The notes beneath the pieces are model-generated. The model had not been told where the DNA came from, did not search any database, and saw only the letters and a program-made list of their open reading frames with translations. From assembly GCA_028753945.1 (NCBI GenBank), contig JAPNXP010000017.1:2046001-2110000 (forward strand): 64,000 bases of DNA. The letters are read 5' to 3'. Position 1 is the first letter of the stretch. Every line of letters begins with the position of its first letter. Shown here piece after piece: positions 42,204-54,436 of the stretch. Made by a program: the position numbers and the translations under genes. The stretch is from Hexactinellida sp. DTS-2022 (Eukaryota > Porifera > Hexactinellida).

Positions 42204-42372
42204 GAATCCTTATATAGAGCTGAGCTTTGTAGAATTCAGATTTTTTCCCATACTAAAAGCCCAGGCTTACTTTCTAAAGGTCAATTTCAAACTCTGGAAA
42301 AAAACTGACCTTTCTCAGTGCATGAATACACATAGTGAAAAACTGAACTCTACAAAGCTCAGCTCTATATAA
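42204..42372. mobile_element. Palindromic element family Q
   Basis: GAATCCTTATATAGAGCTGA to AAGCTCAGCTCTATATAAG. Confidence 0.75.
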
Positions 42373-42642
42373 GTAATTTCCATTTTCTAATGTAATTCAG
42401 AGGCTGGAAAAAATGTATTTTTACAACAAACATTCACCTTTGCGAAGCAGGATTTTTGTAATTGGCTGATATTTAATAAAGTGAGCCCAATTAGAATGTC
42501 CCATATAACTATAGACTATAGTGTAATTGATAATGTTTTAATTGAGAAAAGGTAATATAATTCTCATACACAAAGAAATGTAAACAATAACAGACTTTTT
42601 GTGACATCCTAAATGAGTAAACAAAAAAAATAATTCGATTGT

Positions 42643-43899
42643 TCAGAAAGCTATGAGACAGCATTCCTTGTTCATCTGTGCTACAATAATTCTATTCTTC
42701 CTGTCGATTGCTACTCCATGAGGACGATAGAACTTCTGATCTCCAGGTAGCGCATCACTGTCGATAGTGTGTATTGGCTCTCCTTCTTTGCTGAATATCC
42801 TGATTAGATGATTCCCCCAGTCAGCAATAATGATATTCCCCAATCTGTCTATCAAGAAGAAAAAACTCCATCCAATCTCACTTTTTGGTAGCAAACACCT
42901 CTCCAGCTCTCCTTCTAGGGAGAATATCTGTAGATGGAAAGGAGCATATATACCAAACATTACATACATACTGTGTTTGTAGAGTTTGATGCTGTAAGTT
43001 TCTGTGTAGGATTTGATTTGAGAAGTTTCGAGTTTGATTCGTTTGAGGGATTCGAGATTGTTATCAAACACAATAACTGATTTGTTGAAAAGCTCACATG
43101 CGTAAATATTCGTGTTTTCATCAATATCGATTCCCCAGACTCTCTCCACTGTTTTAACTGACTTCACAGTTTCATTGTTCGATTTTCTTATCTTCTCTAG
43201 CTGGCCACCGCCTGATACGAAAATATATTCTTCTGTCAGAGCTATGCCAATAGGATATTCAGCTGTTGGTATCTTGTAGAGATGGTTGCCTTCTTCTGTG
43301 AATACTTGAATTGTGTTAGCATCATAATCAGCCACAAATATGTTATGTGTTGTGCTGTCGATCGCTATTTGCCTTGGACTCTTAATCTCACCAGGCCCTG
43401 TCCCTTCACGGGACCAGACAGGACTCAGTTTCAGAGAATAGTCCTCTGATCTGAAAGGTCTCTCCTTCAGAGTCACAACCGTACACACCTCAATCACGGA
43501 CTGTTCCAGCTGTTCCCTCTTCCAATCCAACTCTACCCACCCCACACTCACACCCCTTGATACCTCCTCTCCGATCCTATCTTCCAGCGTACGGAGATTC
43601 TTCTCGAGCACATCTCTCAGTTTGTTCTTGGTCAGATCTCTCTCTAGGCCTTCCCTGGCTGTGTCCAGTTCCTTGAGGGTCTCTCTCTTCTCTGCCAACT
43701 CGTGTCTCGCTCGTGCAACTATCCCATCCATCTCTTGCAGCAGACTGAGTTCTCTCGCTGCTAGCAGAGAGTGTAGCTGTAGGAAGTTACTCCTCACGCT
43801 CTCTTTCTCTCGCTGCACGTGGCTAACCAGAGCCGCTAGCGCTCTCTCCAACCCATCAGCCCCCAGCAGCTCTCCTGCTGCCAACACGCGTGTCGCCAT
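42643..43899 (-). CDS. NHL beta-propeller protein with N-terminal coiled coil, copy 2 (intronless)
   Basis: Second copy of the 418-residue gene at 1118-2374, same strand, about 41 kb away, again without introns. Homology runs from just before the stop codon to about 43 bases upstream of the ATG, some 1.3 kb in all. The first 168 codons differ by one residue and about two bases in 450. The propeller has about forty residue changes, mostly on charged or polar positions between the core hydrophobic ones. The domain layout is as in copy 1. Both copies keep a full open frame, so both look functional. It is the only gene seen between the NCoR-like gene and TDO. Confidence 0.85.
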   Translation of the reverse strand: MATRVLAAGELLGADGLERALAALVSHVQREKESVRSNFLQLHSLLAARELSLLQEMDGIVARARHELAEKRETLKELDTAREGLERDLTKNKLRDVLEKNLRTLEDRIGEEVSRGVSVGWVELDWKREQLEQSVIEVCTVVTLKERPFRSEDYSLKLSPVWSREGTGPGEIKSPRQIAIDSTTHNIFVADYDANTIQVFTEEGNHLYKIPTAEYPIGIALTEEYIFVSGGGQLEKIRKSNNETVKSVKTVERVWGIDIDENTNIYACELFNKSVIVFDNNLESLKRIKLETSQIKSYTETYSIKLYKHSMYVMFGIYAPFHLQIFSLEGELERCLLPKSEIGWSFFFLIDRLGNIIIADWGNHLIRIFSKEGEPIHTIDSDALPGDQKFYRPHGVAIDRKNRIIVAQMNKECCLIAF

Positions 43900-44229
43900 T
43901 TATACACACACAAACAATACTTATGCAATTAGTTAGTTAGGTTAGCTCTCAGTTCGAATGAATACTGTTTGAATATTGTCTGTGTTCATATAGCTTAGTG
44001 GCTAGCAGATTGGGTTACCATCTATATTTAGTTTTAGTTATATTGCCTATTATTAGCCACTAGTTCTTATTACATTTAATCTCATCCATTAACAACCATG
44101 TATGCCACCAAATATAATTATTATCCTTCAGTGTAATAATATACAGCAATTTGCAAATACGCCAAAAGGAGCGTCTCGCGCTCCTTATTATCCATTATTC
44201 GAATAACTCAATATTTTTAGTTGCTAATA

Positions 44230-44354
44230 CAGTGGATGCCGGTTATAAGGACATCGTCGGGAACTGCATATAATGTTCTTATAACCGACATAAACTATAC
44301 AGGGTATATGGAAACCGTTTTCCAATATGATGTTCTTATATCCGGCATCTACTG
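44230..44354. mobile_element. MITE family D
   Basis: CAGTGGATGCCGGTTATAAG to TATATCCGGCATCTACTG. A family L fragment lies just upstream (44163-44195). Confidence 0.8.
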
Positions 44355-44370
44355 TAGAACTTTAGGGGCA

Positions 44371-44530
44371 AACGTTACGTAACGCTTCCAAGGTTTAATT
44401 AAACTAACTTAACCAATGTGTGACAGACCATACTTTTGTATTAAATCAATAAATTGCCAATAATTGTGATATAGGGAAGGGGGTGTATAATTTCTACAAT
44501 TTTTGCGTTACCTAACCTTTGAACAGCCAG
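44371..44530. mobile_element. MITE family S
   Basis: GGGCAAACGTTACGTAACGC to GCGTTACCTAACCTTTGAAC. Confidence 0.65.
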
Positions 44531-44699
44531 ATCAATTTGGGATTATGATCTGTGATAAGTTATACAGTAAAAGCTGTAAAACCTCGTTAGTCGAACACTA
44601 ATTCAGCCCTCCAAAGCATTTACAAGAATTGTGTCTCGCTTGACAAATGAATTATAACAGTTATCACTGTCTGGATAAACATAACCCACTCTATAATGA

Positions 44700-44873
44700 C
44701 AGTATAAACTCGTTAGTACACGGTTATTAGTATACTTACGAACACTATTTCAGTTCTTTCATTCCTTTCAATACAAATGAATGATATTGGTTTTAATACG
44801 AATGGATACGACGAACGCATCAATTAAGACGGTCCCCTGGTGTTCCTACTAACGAGGTTCCACAAGTAACCTA
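44700..44873. mobile_element. MITE family A, diverged
   Basis: CAGTATAAACTCGTTAGTAC to CTACTAACGAGGTTCCAC; a further decayed fragment lies at about 44576-44615. Confidence 0.65.
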
Positions 44874-44881
44874 TCATTTTA

Positions 44882-45165
44882 CAGTAGATGTCGTATATAA
44901 GGACACCGGTTATTAGAACATGCCGGTTATAAGTACACAGGTTATAAGAACATGCCGGATATAAGAACACCGTTATAAGAACATATCGGTTTTAAGGACA
45001 CCGGTTATAAGAACATGCCGGTTATAAGAACACCGGTTATAAGAACATGCCGGATATAAGAACTTTCTACTGGAAAACGGTTGTCATATACCCCTATATA
45101 ATTTATGCCGGTTATAAGAACATTATATGCAATTCCCTCTATGTTCTTATAACCGGCATCCACTG
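44882..45165. mobile_element. MITE family D with tandemly amplified arm, at the TDO start
   Basis: CAGTAGATGTCGTATATAAG to TAACCGGCATCCACTG. Between 44900 and 45062 the word CCGGTTATAAGAACA (or CGGATATAAGAACA) is repeated about nine times. It ends 19 bases before the TDO ATG. Confidence 0.8.
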
Positions 45166-45184
45166 TATAGCCACTAGCGGAGGC

Positions 45185-47172
<1,988 letters not shown>

Positions 47173-47304
47173 ATACAAACAACAACAATAATATGCCTCT
47201 CAACTAATTCTCTTTCCTGTACTGGTAACTTAGAACTTTCAACTACTTAGTAATAATTCATTTCTCTTTTTATTAATTCTGTTTTCATTTGTGTTTGTTA
47301 TTAT

Positions 47305-47443
47305 ACAGTGGTTTTCGTAATAGCAAGTCGCATTTTGCACGAAATTTGCATTATTTGCTTGCTAATAGGCGAACTTGCTAAAAATTAACATTAAATGCTC
47401 GCTTGGGGACTGAAAATAACTTGCTATTAGAGCAATATTGATA
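47305..47443. mobile_element. MITE family E upstream of RPL10A
   Basis: CAGTGGTTTTCGTAATAGC, core AAATGCTCGCTTGGGGACTG, decayed right end; about 110 bases before the RPL10A ATG. Confidence 0.7.
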
Positions 47444-47554
47444 TTAGTCAATAAGTTTTAAACTAATAAATTCTAAACCAAACGCCTATTTATATTATCT
47501 ATTTATATTATCTATTTATAGACTGTAATTTGATTGGTAGTTAGATTAGGCGCC

Positions 47555-48205
47555 ATGTCCAAGATAACTAAGGATGTGTTGCATCAGTCGATAGCGGACC
47601 TTCTAGAATATTCCAAAAAGCACAAAAAGCACTTTCTAGAATCGGTCGAGCTACAAGTTACCCTCAAGAATTACGATCCCCAGAAAGACAAGCGTTTCGC
47701 TGGTACGGTCCGTTTGAAATACGTGCCTCGACCCAAAATGAAAATCTGTGTTTTGGGCGATCAAAAGCACTGCGATGAAGCGCAGGAATTAGGATTAGAT
47801 TTCCGGACCGTGGATATGCTCAAGAAAATGAATCAGGACAAGAAACTGGTTAAGCGAATGGGGAAGAAATACAATGCATTCCTAGCCTCCGATTCCGTTC
47901 TTAAGCAAATCCCGAAACTCTTGGGACCGAGTTTGCAGCGAGCGGGGAAATTCCCGTCCCTGGTCACTCACGCCGAACCGATGACTAACAAAATAACCGA
48001 AGTGAAAAGCACCATAAAGTTTCAAATGAAGAAAACGTGTTGTTTAGCTGTTGCAATCGGTAATGTAGAAATGAGTGAACAAGAATTGAACGCTAATATT
48101 ATTCTAGCCATTAATTACTTGGTTAGTTTACTAAAGAAAAACTGGCAAAATGTAAGATCTCTCTACATAAAGTCAACCATGGGCCCTTCTGCCAGAATTT
48201 ACTAG
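47555..48205 (+). CDS. RPL10A: 60S ribosomal protein L10a (uL1)
   Basis: Large-subunit protein uL1 of the L1 stalk. The 216 residues match RPL10A in length and contain [67 protein letters not shown] and the C-terminal [15 protein letters not shown] 47555 is taken because the family begins M-S-K/S; an in-frame upstream start at 47534 would add seven residues that the family lacks. No intron, unusual for an animal ribosomal protein gene. AG lies five bases before the ATG. Confidence 0.96.
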   Translation: MSKITKDVLHQSIADLLEYSKKHKKHFLESVELQVTLKNYDPQKDKRFAGTVRLKYVPRPKMKICVLGDQKHCDEAQELGLDFRTVDMLKKMNQDKKLVKRMGKKYNAFLASDSVLKQIPKLLGPSLQRAGKFPSLVTHAEPMTNKITEVKSTIKFQMKKTCCLAVAIGNVEMSEQELNANIILAINYLVSLLKKNWQNVRSLYIKSTMGPSARIY

Positions 48206-48742
48206 ATTATTATTAGGAAGAGACATACATAGTGTAATGCTATTTGAATAGGATTATTAGTATTAGGTTATTCGTATATGTTTAGTGGTGATCTTAAGGG
48301 AGTAAAACTGAATTTATTTTTGTGATTAGAGACGATAGGATTCGGTTAATAAGGGTGTTATATTAAGCGATAAGGAACTAAGTGACTTGTACATAAGTTG
48401 ATTACATATTGGTATTCTGTAGGGCATAGGATCTTTTGATTCACATATTTAGTAATTTGTAATTTATACATGCATAGACGAACCCTTTTGGCTCAAAATA
48501 TATAGGAACAAACTTACTACAGTAGAACCTCGTTGTTACAAACACAAAACATATAGTGTACTAATTAAAATACTTGTCTGAGACATAATTATTAATTTAA
48601 TATACTTCCATATTAAAATAGCTATATAATTCTAAGATTTTCCCACTTTTATTTGAAAAGTATATTTGTATCTCCCGTTGTACAGTATTCAGTTTATACA
48701 GTTTATAATCTCACTATTAACTGCGGTTAGTTGTCCCATGAG
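48206..48742 (+). other. Intergenic RPL10A to Cas-family gene
   Basis: AT-rich. Only a short family A left end (CAGTAGAACCTCGTTGTTAC at 48521) is recognised. Confidence 0.5.
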
Positions 48743-50605
48743 ATGTCGGAGCTACAGATGGGGAGAGCCATGTTTGACAACGAGTCCGGACACCCGGACG
48801 AACTCTCCTTTCTCAGGGGGGACAAGCTAACCGTCCTTAAAACGGAGATAGCAGGGGCGGCCGGATGGTGGCTCTGTAAGAAAGGGAGTTTGGTAGGAAT
48901 AGCCCCCGGTAACTTCATAGAAATGGTACCCTCGAGTCCCCTTGTTAAGCCCAGGGATAGCAGAATGGAAATGATAGACCAGCGGTCTTCAAGGGCCCCC
49001 TCTGGCGATTATTCGCACCCTAGAAACCCCAAATTGTGTCTCGGAGAAGGGGAGAGTCAACTGAATGTGCACCACAAACTTGTTGATGAGGCGTATAATC
49101 GTGTGAATACACATTATAGCAGCGATGTATCGATGTGTGATGAATACGATGTTATTAAGTGGGGGGCCATAGTTAGACAGTTCTTAACGTTAAGCGATAA
49201 TTTCTCTTCTTCTGTTCTTCTTTTCACGAAATTCGTGCGAATTTCTGTTTTAGAAACAATTGATGAAAATGTCGATTTCGTTGTAGTCGGAAAACTATCG
49301 AATAGACTAAACATTCTCGATTCGGATTACCAAGGTTACGCGAATTTGTTAAAAATGACGAAACTTCAGTTTAACGAGAATACTTCTAAGAATATTACCG
49401 CGATTTTAGAACGCGGTGAAAACATTCCGCCCCATGTTAACGAAATATTCGCAACTCTAAAAGCGAACAAACACATGTTTTTCACTGAGAATCCCCCTAA
49501 ATGGGCGGCTAAGCGGATTGCTAGGCGCTCGAGTTACGAAGACGTTGATTGCATGGATTTTCTAACGCAGGCGATTGAAATACGGAATAGAAACGAACTA
49601 AACTTAGATATGTCTCCTCCGGATAATCTGACAGATAGGAAATCTGCTCCTAGCTCTCCTAACCGCATTTCGGAACCCCCGAAACTCAAAAGCAGGTCGC
49701 GTAGCAAAACAGAACTGATTCCACGTAAAGTTTCAGTTCCGGAAATTGCTTCCAAACACTCCGTCGATAGTTTGGATTCCGGGAGGGAAAGGAGATTCTC
49801 AATTTCGCAACATTTGTCAAAACTTAAAATCAAACACAACCACACGAGTTTCTTCAAAAGCACAAAATCAAATTCTAACAAAAGAATAGACATTTCTAAC
49901 CCAACCAATCCCCAAATGTTAAACTCGGTTAGCTCAGATTTCGCAATGTCCAAGGCGCGTGCCGTTACCATGGTAACTCCAGAGGTGTCGAAGCGTCGTT
50001 ATACAGATAGTGACGTAATAGAAGGAATATCGGTGACACAAGAGGGACAATATGACCTCTTAAAGGGGTCGCTCCCATTATCACCTGGCCTGTATGAGCC
50101 AATGAAAAGCGTTTCTAATTTCTCATCTCTCGCAGTCGTATCTAGAATCGGTGAAAAGAAAACTATTTCGAAAGATAAGCTTTTCAATGTGTCTTTATTA
50201 ACGGAACTTTATTTACAATTGGAACAGGTACACACTGCTATTAATGAAGGCACGCGACATATTAAAATGTCCCTCAATTGTGATACCCCCGACCCATTGG
50301 TTTATACTCCATGGGTACAAAATGTGACCACCCAAGTTTACAAAAGTATTTTCTTGCTACAGACCACGAATAATACGTTTCAAACGGGCGATAATTCAGT
50401 GTTAACAGCACAAACTGTTAAATTAACTGAATTAGCAAAGAATTTCATAAACTGTTGTAAAGAGTCGCTTAAAATAGAATCTTTTGATACTAAATTTAGC
50501 TCAGAGTTAGTAAGCTTTTCGGATAAACTAACCAACCAAATGTCAGACACAATTAAGGCCGTCATGGCATTGAGAGATCACACAATGTCTTGTTCCGATT
50601 TGTAA
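48743..50605 (+). CDS. Cas-family adaptor (p130Cas/NEDD9-like) with N-terminal SH3 domain
   Basis: Adhesion/cytoskeleton adaptor of the BCAR1/NEDD9 family. The 620 residues are in one exon. An SH3 domain fills about 4-62: AMFDNESGHPDELSF, GWWLCKK and GIAPGNFI match Cas SH3 closely. A helical region (about 100-250) corresponds to the Ser-rich four-helix bundle. A basic, Ser-rich linker follows (270-440). The C-terminal 160 residues (LLTELYLQLEQVHTAIN onward) match the Cas C-terminal FAT-like domain. The long row of YxxP phosphorylation sites that defines the substrate domain of vertebrate Cas is missing; only scattered Tyr such as YDVI and YDLL remain. AATAAA lies at 50680 and CFAP20 starts 186 bases after the stop. 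The family call is good; the exact subfamily is not decidable. Confidence 0.8.
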   Translation: MSELQMGRAMFDNESGHPDELSFLRGDKLTVLKTEIAGAAGWWLCKKGSLVGIAPGNFIEMVPSSPLVKPRDSRMEMIDQRSSRAPSGDYSHPRNPKLCLGEGESQLNVHHKLVDEAYNRVNTHYSSDVSMCDEYDVIKWGAIVRQFLTLSDNFSSSVLLFTKFVRISVLETIDENVDFVVVGKLSNRLNILDSDYQGYANLLKMTKLQFNENTSKNITAILERGENIPPHVNEIFATLKANKHMFFTENPPKWAAKRIARRSSYEDVDCMDFLTQAIEIRNRNELNLDMSPPDNLTDRKSAPSSPNRISEPPKLKSRSRSKTELIPRKVSVPEIASKHSVDSLDSGRERRFSISQHLSKLKIKHNHTSFFKSTKSNSNKRIDISNPTNPQMLNSVSSDFAMSKARAVTMVTPEVSKRRYTDSDVIEGISVTQEGQYDLLKGSLPLSPGLYEPMKSVSNFSSLAVVSRIGEKKTISKDKLFNVSLLTELYLQLEQVHTAINEGTRHIKMSLNCDTPDPLVYTPWVQNVTTQVYKSIFLLQTTNNTFQTGDNSVLTAQTVKLTELAKNFINCCKESLKIESFDTKFSSELVSFSDKLTNQMSDTIKAVMALRDHTMSCSDL

Positions 50606-50679
50606 ATATTTTTTGTTGTTGTTGTTGTTTTATATTTTGCTTTTATAATATGGATTTTTAGATTTGTATATTTTTGACT

Positions 50680-50685
50680 AATAAA
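50680..50685 (+). terminator. Poly(A) signal AATAAA between the Cas-family gene and CFAP20
   Basis: AATAAA 75 bases after the Cas stop, followed by a T-rich run, and about 106 bases before the CFAP20 ATG. There is little room for a separate promoter. Confidence 0.5.
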
Positions 50686-50791
50686 TTTTGATGTTTTTTT
50701 TACTATTACACAATATTGAACATTTTATTTTGCGAATTGATAAATCTCAAATAACTATTTACACGCATAGCAACCGATTATACGCATCAGA

Positions 50792-51418
50792 ATGTTCAAG
50801 AACACATTTCAATCTGGGTTTCTTTCCATTTTATACTCGATTGGCAGTCGTCCGCTCCATATTTGGGACAAGAAAGTGCAGAACGGTCACATAAAGCGGA
50901 TAACCGACAACGATATACAGTCCCTAATCCTAGAAGTGGTCGGCACAAATGTGTCGACCACATTTATAACTTGTCCAGCTGACCATTGCGAGACGCTGGG
51001 AATAAAACTCCCGTTCCTTGTTATGATTATTAAGAATCTAAAGAAATACTTTACGTTCGAAGTTATGGTTTTGGATGACAAAGACGTTCGTAGGCGATTT
51101 CGTGCTTCAAACTACCAATCGACAACTCGAGTAAAACCGTTTATTTGTACAATGCCAATGCGCTTGGATGATGGGTGGAACCAAATTCAATTCAACTTGA
51201 GTGATTTCACTCGCAGAGCTTATGGCACAAACTACATTGAAACGCTTCGTGTCCAAATACACGCGAATTGCCGTATACGTAGGGTATACTTTTCTGACAG
51301 ACTTTATTCCGAGGACGAATTGCCAGCAGAATTCAAACTGTACTTGCCTGTACAGGGAAAGAAGGGGCCCGGGGGTGTGGTAAAAGAGCCGTCCCAACTA
51401 ACGCAACAACCGCTGTAA
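50792..51418 (+). CDS. CFAP20: Cilia- and flagella-associated protein 20 (CFAP20/BUG22)
   Basis: Axonemal and basal-body protein, an inner-junction component of the doublet microtubule. The 208-residue protein is almost identical to animal CFAP20 through residue 190: [70 protein letters not shown] and [16 protein letters not shown]. The last 18 residues (GKKGPGG...) are a local extension. One exon. AG lies one base before the ATG, and the Cas stop is only 186 bases away on the same strand, so the two may be co-transcribed. Confidence 0.97.
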   Translation: MFKNTFQSGFLSILYSIGSRPLHIWDKKVQNGHIKRITDNDIQSLILEVVGTNVSTTFITCPADHCETLGIKLPFLVMIIKNLKKYFTFEVMVLDDKDVRRRFRASNYQSTTRVKPFICTMPMRLDDGWNQIQFNLSDFTRRAYGTNYIETLRVQIHANCRIRRVYFSDRLYSEDELPAEFKLYLPVQGKKGPGGVVKEPSQLTQQPL

Positions 51419-51522
51419 TCGGAACTGGAACTATAGTATGCACTGTATCTCTTATTTATGCGCTAATGTATTCTTAGTTAGTATCGTATTATATGCTTAT
51501 CATCACATACTGTATTGTAATA

Positions 51523-51797
51523 CAGTTGACTCCGCTTAATAGAGGCACCTCGGGGCCAGGTTACTTTGACACGATTAAGCGGAGAAATTTATTTACCGAA
51601 AATATTTTAAAAGTTAAACTGTAATTCCGTCCTATAAATCCTGTGTAATTTGCCCCGATTAAGCGGAGAAATCTATTAACTGAATATATATTAAGCCAAA
51701 CTGTAATTCCGTCTTATAAATCTTGTGTAATTTGCCCCGATTAAGCGGAGAAATCTAATAACCGGTGGCTCTATTAAGCGAGTAATTATTAACTGGG
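51523..51797. mobile_element. MITE family J with tandem inner unit
   Basis: CAGTTGACTCCGCTTAATAG to the decayed right end. A block of about 85 bases (CCGATTAAGCGGAGAAAT with AAACTGTAATTCCGTC) is present about twice. Confidence 0.7.
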
Positions 51798-51850
51798 TTT
51801 AATTACAATCGATACAAACATTTACAAATCATGTCAATATACAAATATTA

Positions 51851-53994
51851 TTATTTAGTAGCTGGGAAAACAGGAATATATGCGTGTAGCTCAAAACAAA
51901 CAATTCTTTTGTTGTTCGAGTCACAAACAATAATCTGTCCCTTTCTGCCAACAGCTACGCCACCTAGCTTAGCATGGCAACCAGCTCGCTGTGTGGAATT
52001 CAGCTCTACCACCAAATCTCTATGGTGTAGCATTAGCGAAATACGACCATGTATGCTGGTCCCAATTTCAACTCCATTCGAGTTAGTTTCGATCCAATGT
52101 ATGCCCCTAAGATCTCCGTTATTAAACATACAACCGAATTGGCTTAGAATAATCCCATCTTCGCTATACACATTGACACAGGGATGGGATAATTGTAAGA
52201 TTATCACTTTTCCTTGTTTCGTAATAGCTATTGATTTAGGTCTTCGTAATTGCCCGAATTCGTTATCAATATCCCCAATGAATATATGGTGCTTGCCGTG
52301 ATCGAATACCTGTACTCTACTGTTCTCATATTCACACACATACAGTCTTTGTGAGGTCGGATGTACCTCGAGTCCCTCTGGTCCCATTAACTCCCCTAAA
52401 CCTGAACCATGTGTGCCTATAGTTCCATATAGGTGTCCGTCGAATTCGTATTGTTGTATCAGGCTATGGCTTGGAATTGTTATGTACATAAAGTTAGTGC
52501 CTATAGCGATGCCACCAACATGTAACTGTTTAATTCTAGGATCTATTGGAGGTAAAATGGGGACTGTATTTATTGTTTGGAGCGACTCGTCGAGTGTTTG
52601 TATGTTTCTGTTTGTCAGCACGAAATAGAGATTCCGATTTGAGTCGAATTTGACGCAGAGTGGTTTGTTTGGAAGATCCACGGTCTATTTATAGAAATAC
52701 AGTAAAACTTGCAAAAGTAAACACCTTTAAGAAATGAACAACCCCAAATATAAACACTTTTTCTCGGTCCCAAATTTACCCATTGCTTTAGACACACGTT
52801 ATGATAAATCATGAAAAGTAACACCTTTAACAGTGAACATTTTGGCTGATTTTTACTGTACAATGTTATACATTTGAAGATGAAATATTTTATTATTTAC
52901 TATTCAACCTAATAATAATTGGACCGGCTAAAAATGACCGCTATACACAGGTTGATTATAATATGGGACATATTATAAGTGGCATTATAGATAGGTTCTA
53001 CTTGTACAATCAAAACCGGTTAAATTCCTTCGTTACATCCATTTCATTATATCCGATTTGGTTATAACGGGAGTTCACTGTAATTAGTTAGTTAGAAAAC
53101 AGGTTCTACTGTACCTTGAAGTAATCCATGGTTTGTTTCATCCTTATTCTCCCCAGTCCCTGTATAAAGCAACGCGTGCTATTCATATCTAAGTGGAATT
53201 GTATTTCCCTTTCCTTGTAGTAAGCTTCCTCTTGCTCTATACTGTCTAACTTGTGTCTCAGTTTAACTTTGTGTTCCTCGTTAATGGAGCGAAACTCTTC
53301 ATCGTGATTCTCGTGTTCTATCGCGGTGAACATTTTATTTCCCTTTTCCTTGACGCGATCTATAAAGGGGGTTAGCTAATGGTTGTATTATAGGTGCCAA
53401 CTTACATTTATTCGTAAGACCGCCAAAGGGTATAATTTTTGAGATTTCAAGGTTTGGGTACAATTTTGGGGATTTTCCAAATTAGGACATCCCCAACTTT
53501 TCCTTATAACAAGTGATTTTGTGTAGGAAATCAATTCTAATTACAATTCTATTTGCAACATATTTTGTGTAAATTTCATACTTGCTTTATGGAACGTATA
53601 ATTATTTGATTACAAATAACGTTATATGTTTTTGGCGGCAAAAACATATGCCAACTTTGGCGCTTAAAATTATAAGAATTATCATCTATGGAATTATTTA
53701 TTAATGACGCCTGAAATTATAAGATTTATTAATTCAATAGAAACTAAATTCAGGCGCCATCAATTAATTAATCGTATAATTTAAGCGCCATTAATTAACA
53801 AAGTTACCATTATGCTGTCTCCAAGTTATGCATTCCTGTCTCAGTTTTTCTACATTTAGTATCAGCTGTTTCCTCCGTTTCTCCACTTCTCTCAAAATGT
53901 TATCGAAAGCTGTGTTTATCTCAGATATTTTATTGTCGCAACAAACTTCAAATGGCATATCTGGAATTTCATAGAGAATATATTCATTTGCCAT
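51851..53994 (-). CDS. NHL beta-propeller protein with coiled coil, type 3, 3 exons
   Basis: Exons: 53994 (first ATG)-53808, 53359-53115, 52684-51851; phases agree, giving about 421 residues. Exons 1 and 2 encode a charged coiled coil (ILREVEKRRKQLILNVEKL and LRHKLDSIEQEEAYYKERE). Exon 3 encodes the propeller with NHL-like blades (GLEVHPTSQRLYVCEYENSR, IAITKQGKVIILQ, GVAVGRKGQIIVCDSNNKR). It ends at TAA 51851. The layout parallels the intronless NHL genes, so this intron-bearing one may be closer to the ancestral form. The second intron contains families I and O; the first is AT-rich. T-rich sequence plus AG lies 28 bases before the ATG. Function unknown. Confidence 0.8.
52700..52858. mobile_element. 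MITE family I in intron 2 of the type 3 NHL gene
   Basis: CAGTAAAACTTGCAAAAGTA to GCTGATTTTTACTG; inner CGGTCCCAAATTTACCC. Confidence 0.7.
53010..53080. mobile_element. MITE family O, right half
   Basis: ATTCCTTCGTTACATCC to TAACGGGAGTTCACTG. Confidence 0.65.
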
Positions 53995-54436
53995 TGTATT
54001 GTAGCTACTATCTACTGACACTAAATATAAAGTTAGATAAAATTTGTTCTGATCAATATAAATCTTCTATTGAGCGAGCACAATTTTTTATTGAGTAGTA
54101 ATTTGAGCCCTTGTAATATTGTTCCTAGATACCAATTTGAACGATTGAAATTTAATACAATGCTATTCAGTAATGTGGTTAAACTAATAACACGCTTTGT
54201 AAATGGAACAAATTGGGACAATAAATGTGATAATCGAATGATCTTATTTTCAGGCCTATTTGTAATTTATATATGTCAGTTCCCTGCTTTATATTATCCT
54301 AAACTATTGAATTACCTTGTGTCGCTTGTAATGGTTAAATATCTTATTATTCCTATACGTCATTAAATTATAGAATTACATTGCATTATAGCAACAGTTT
54401 ATCTACATTGGAATGCAGCTATTGTAACAGGTTTTG

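Noticed and set aside
54070-54366. 98-residue ORF before the Ser/Asn-rich gene
   Set aside because: AT-rich composition bias, no recognisable pattern, no supporting splice or poly(A) signal.
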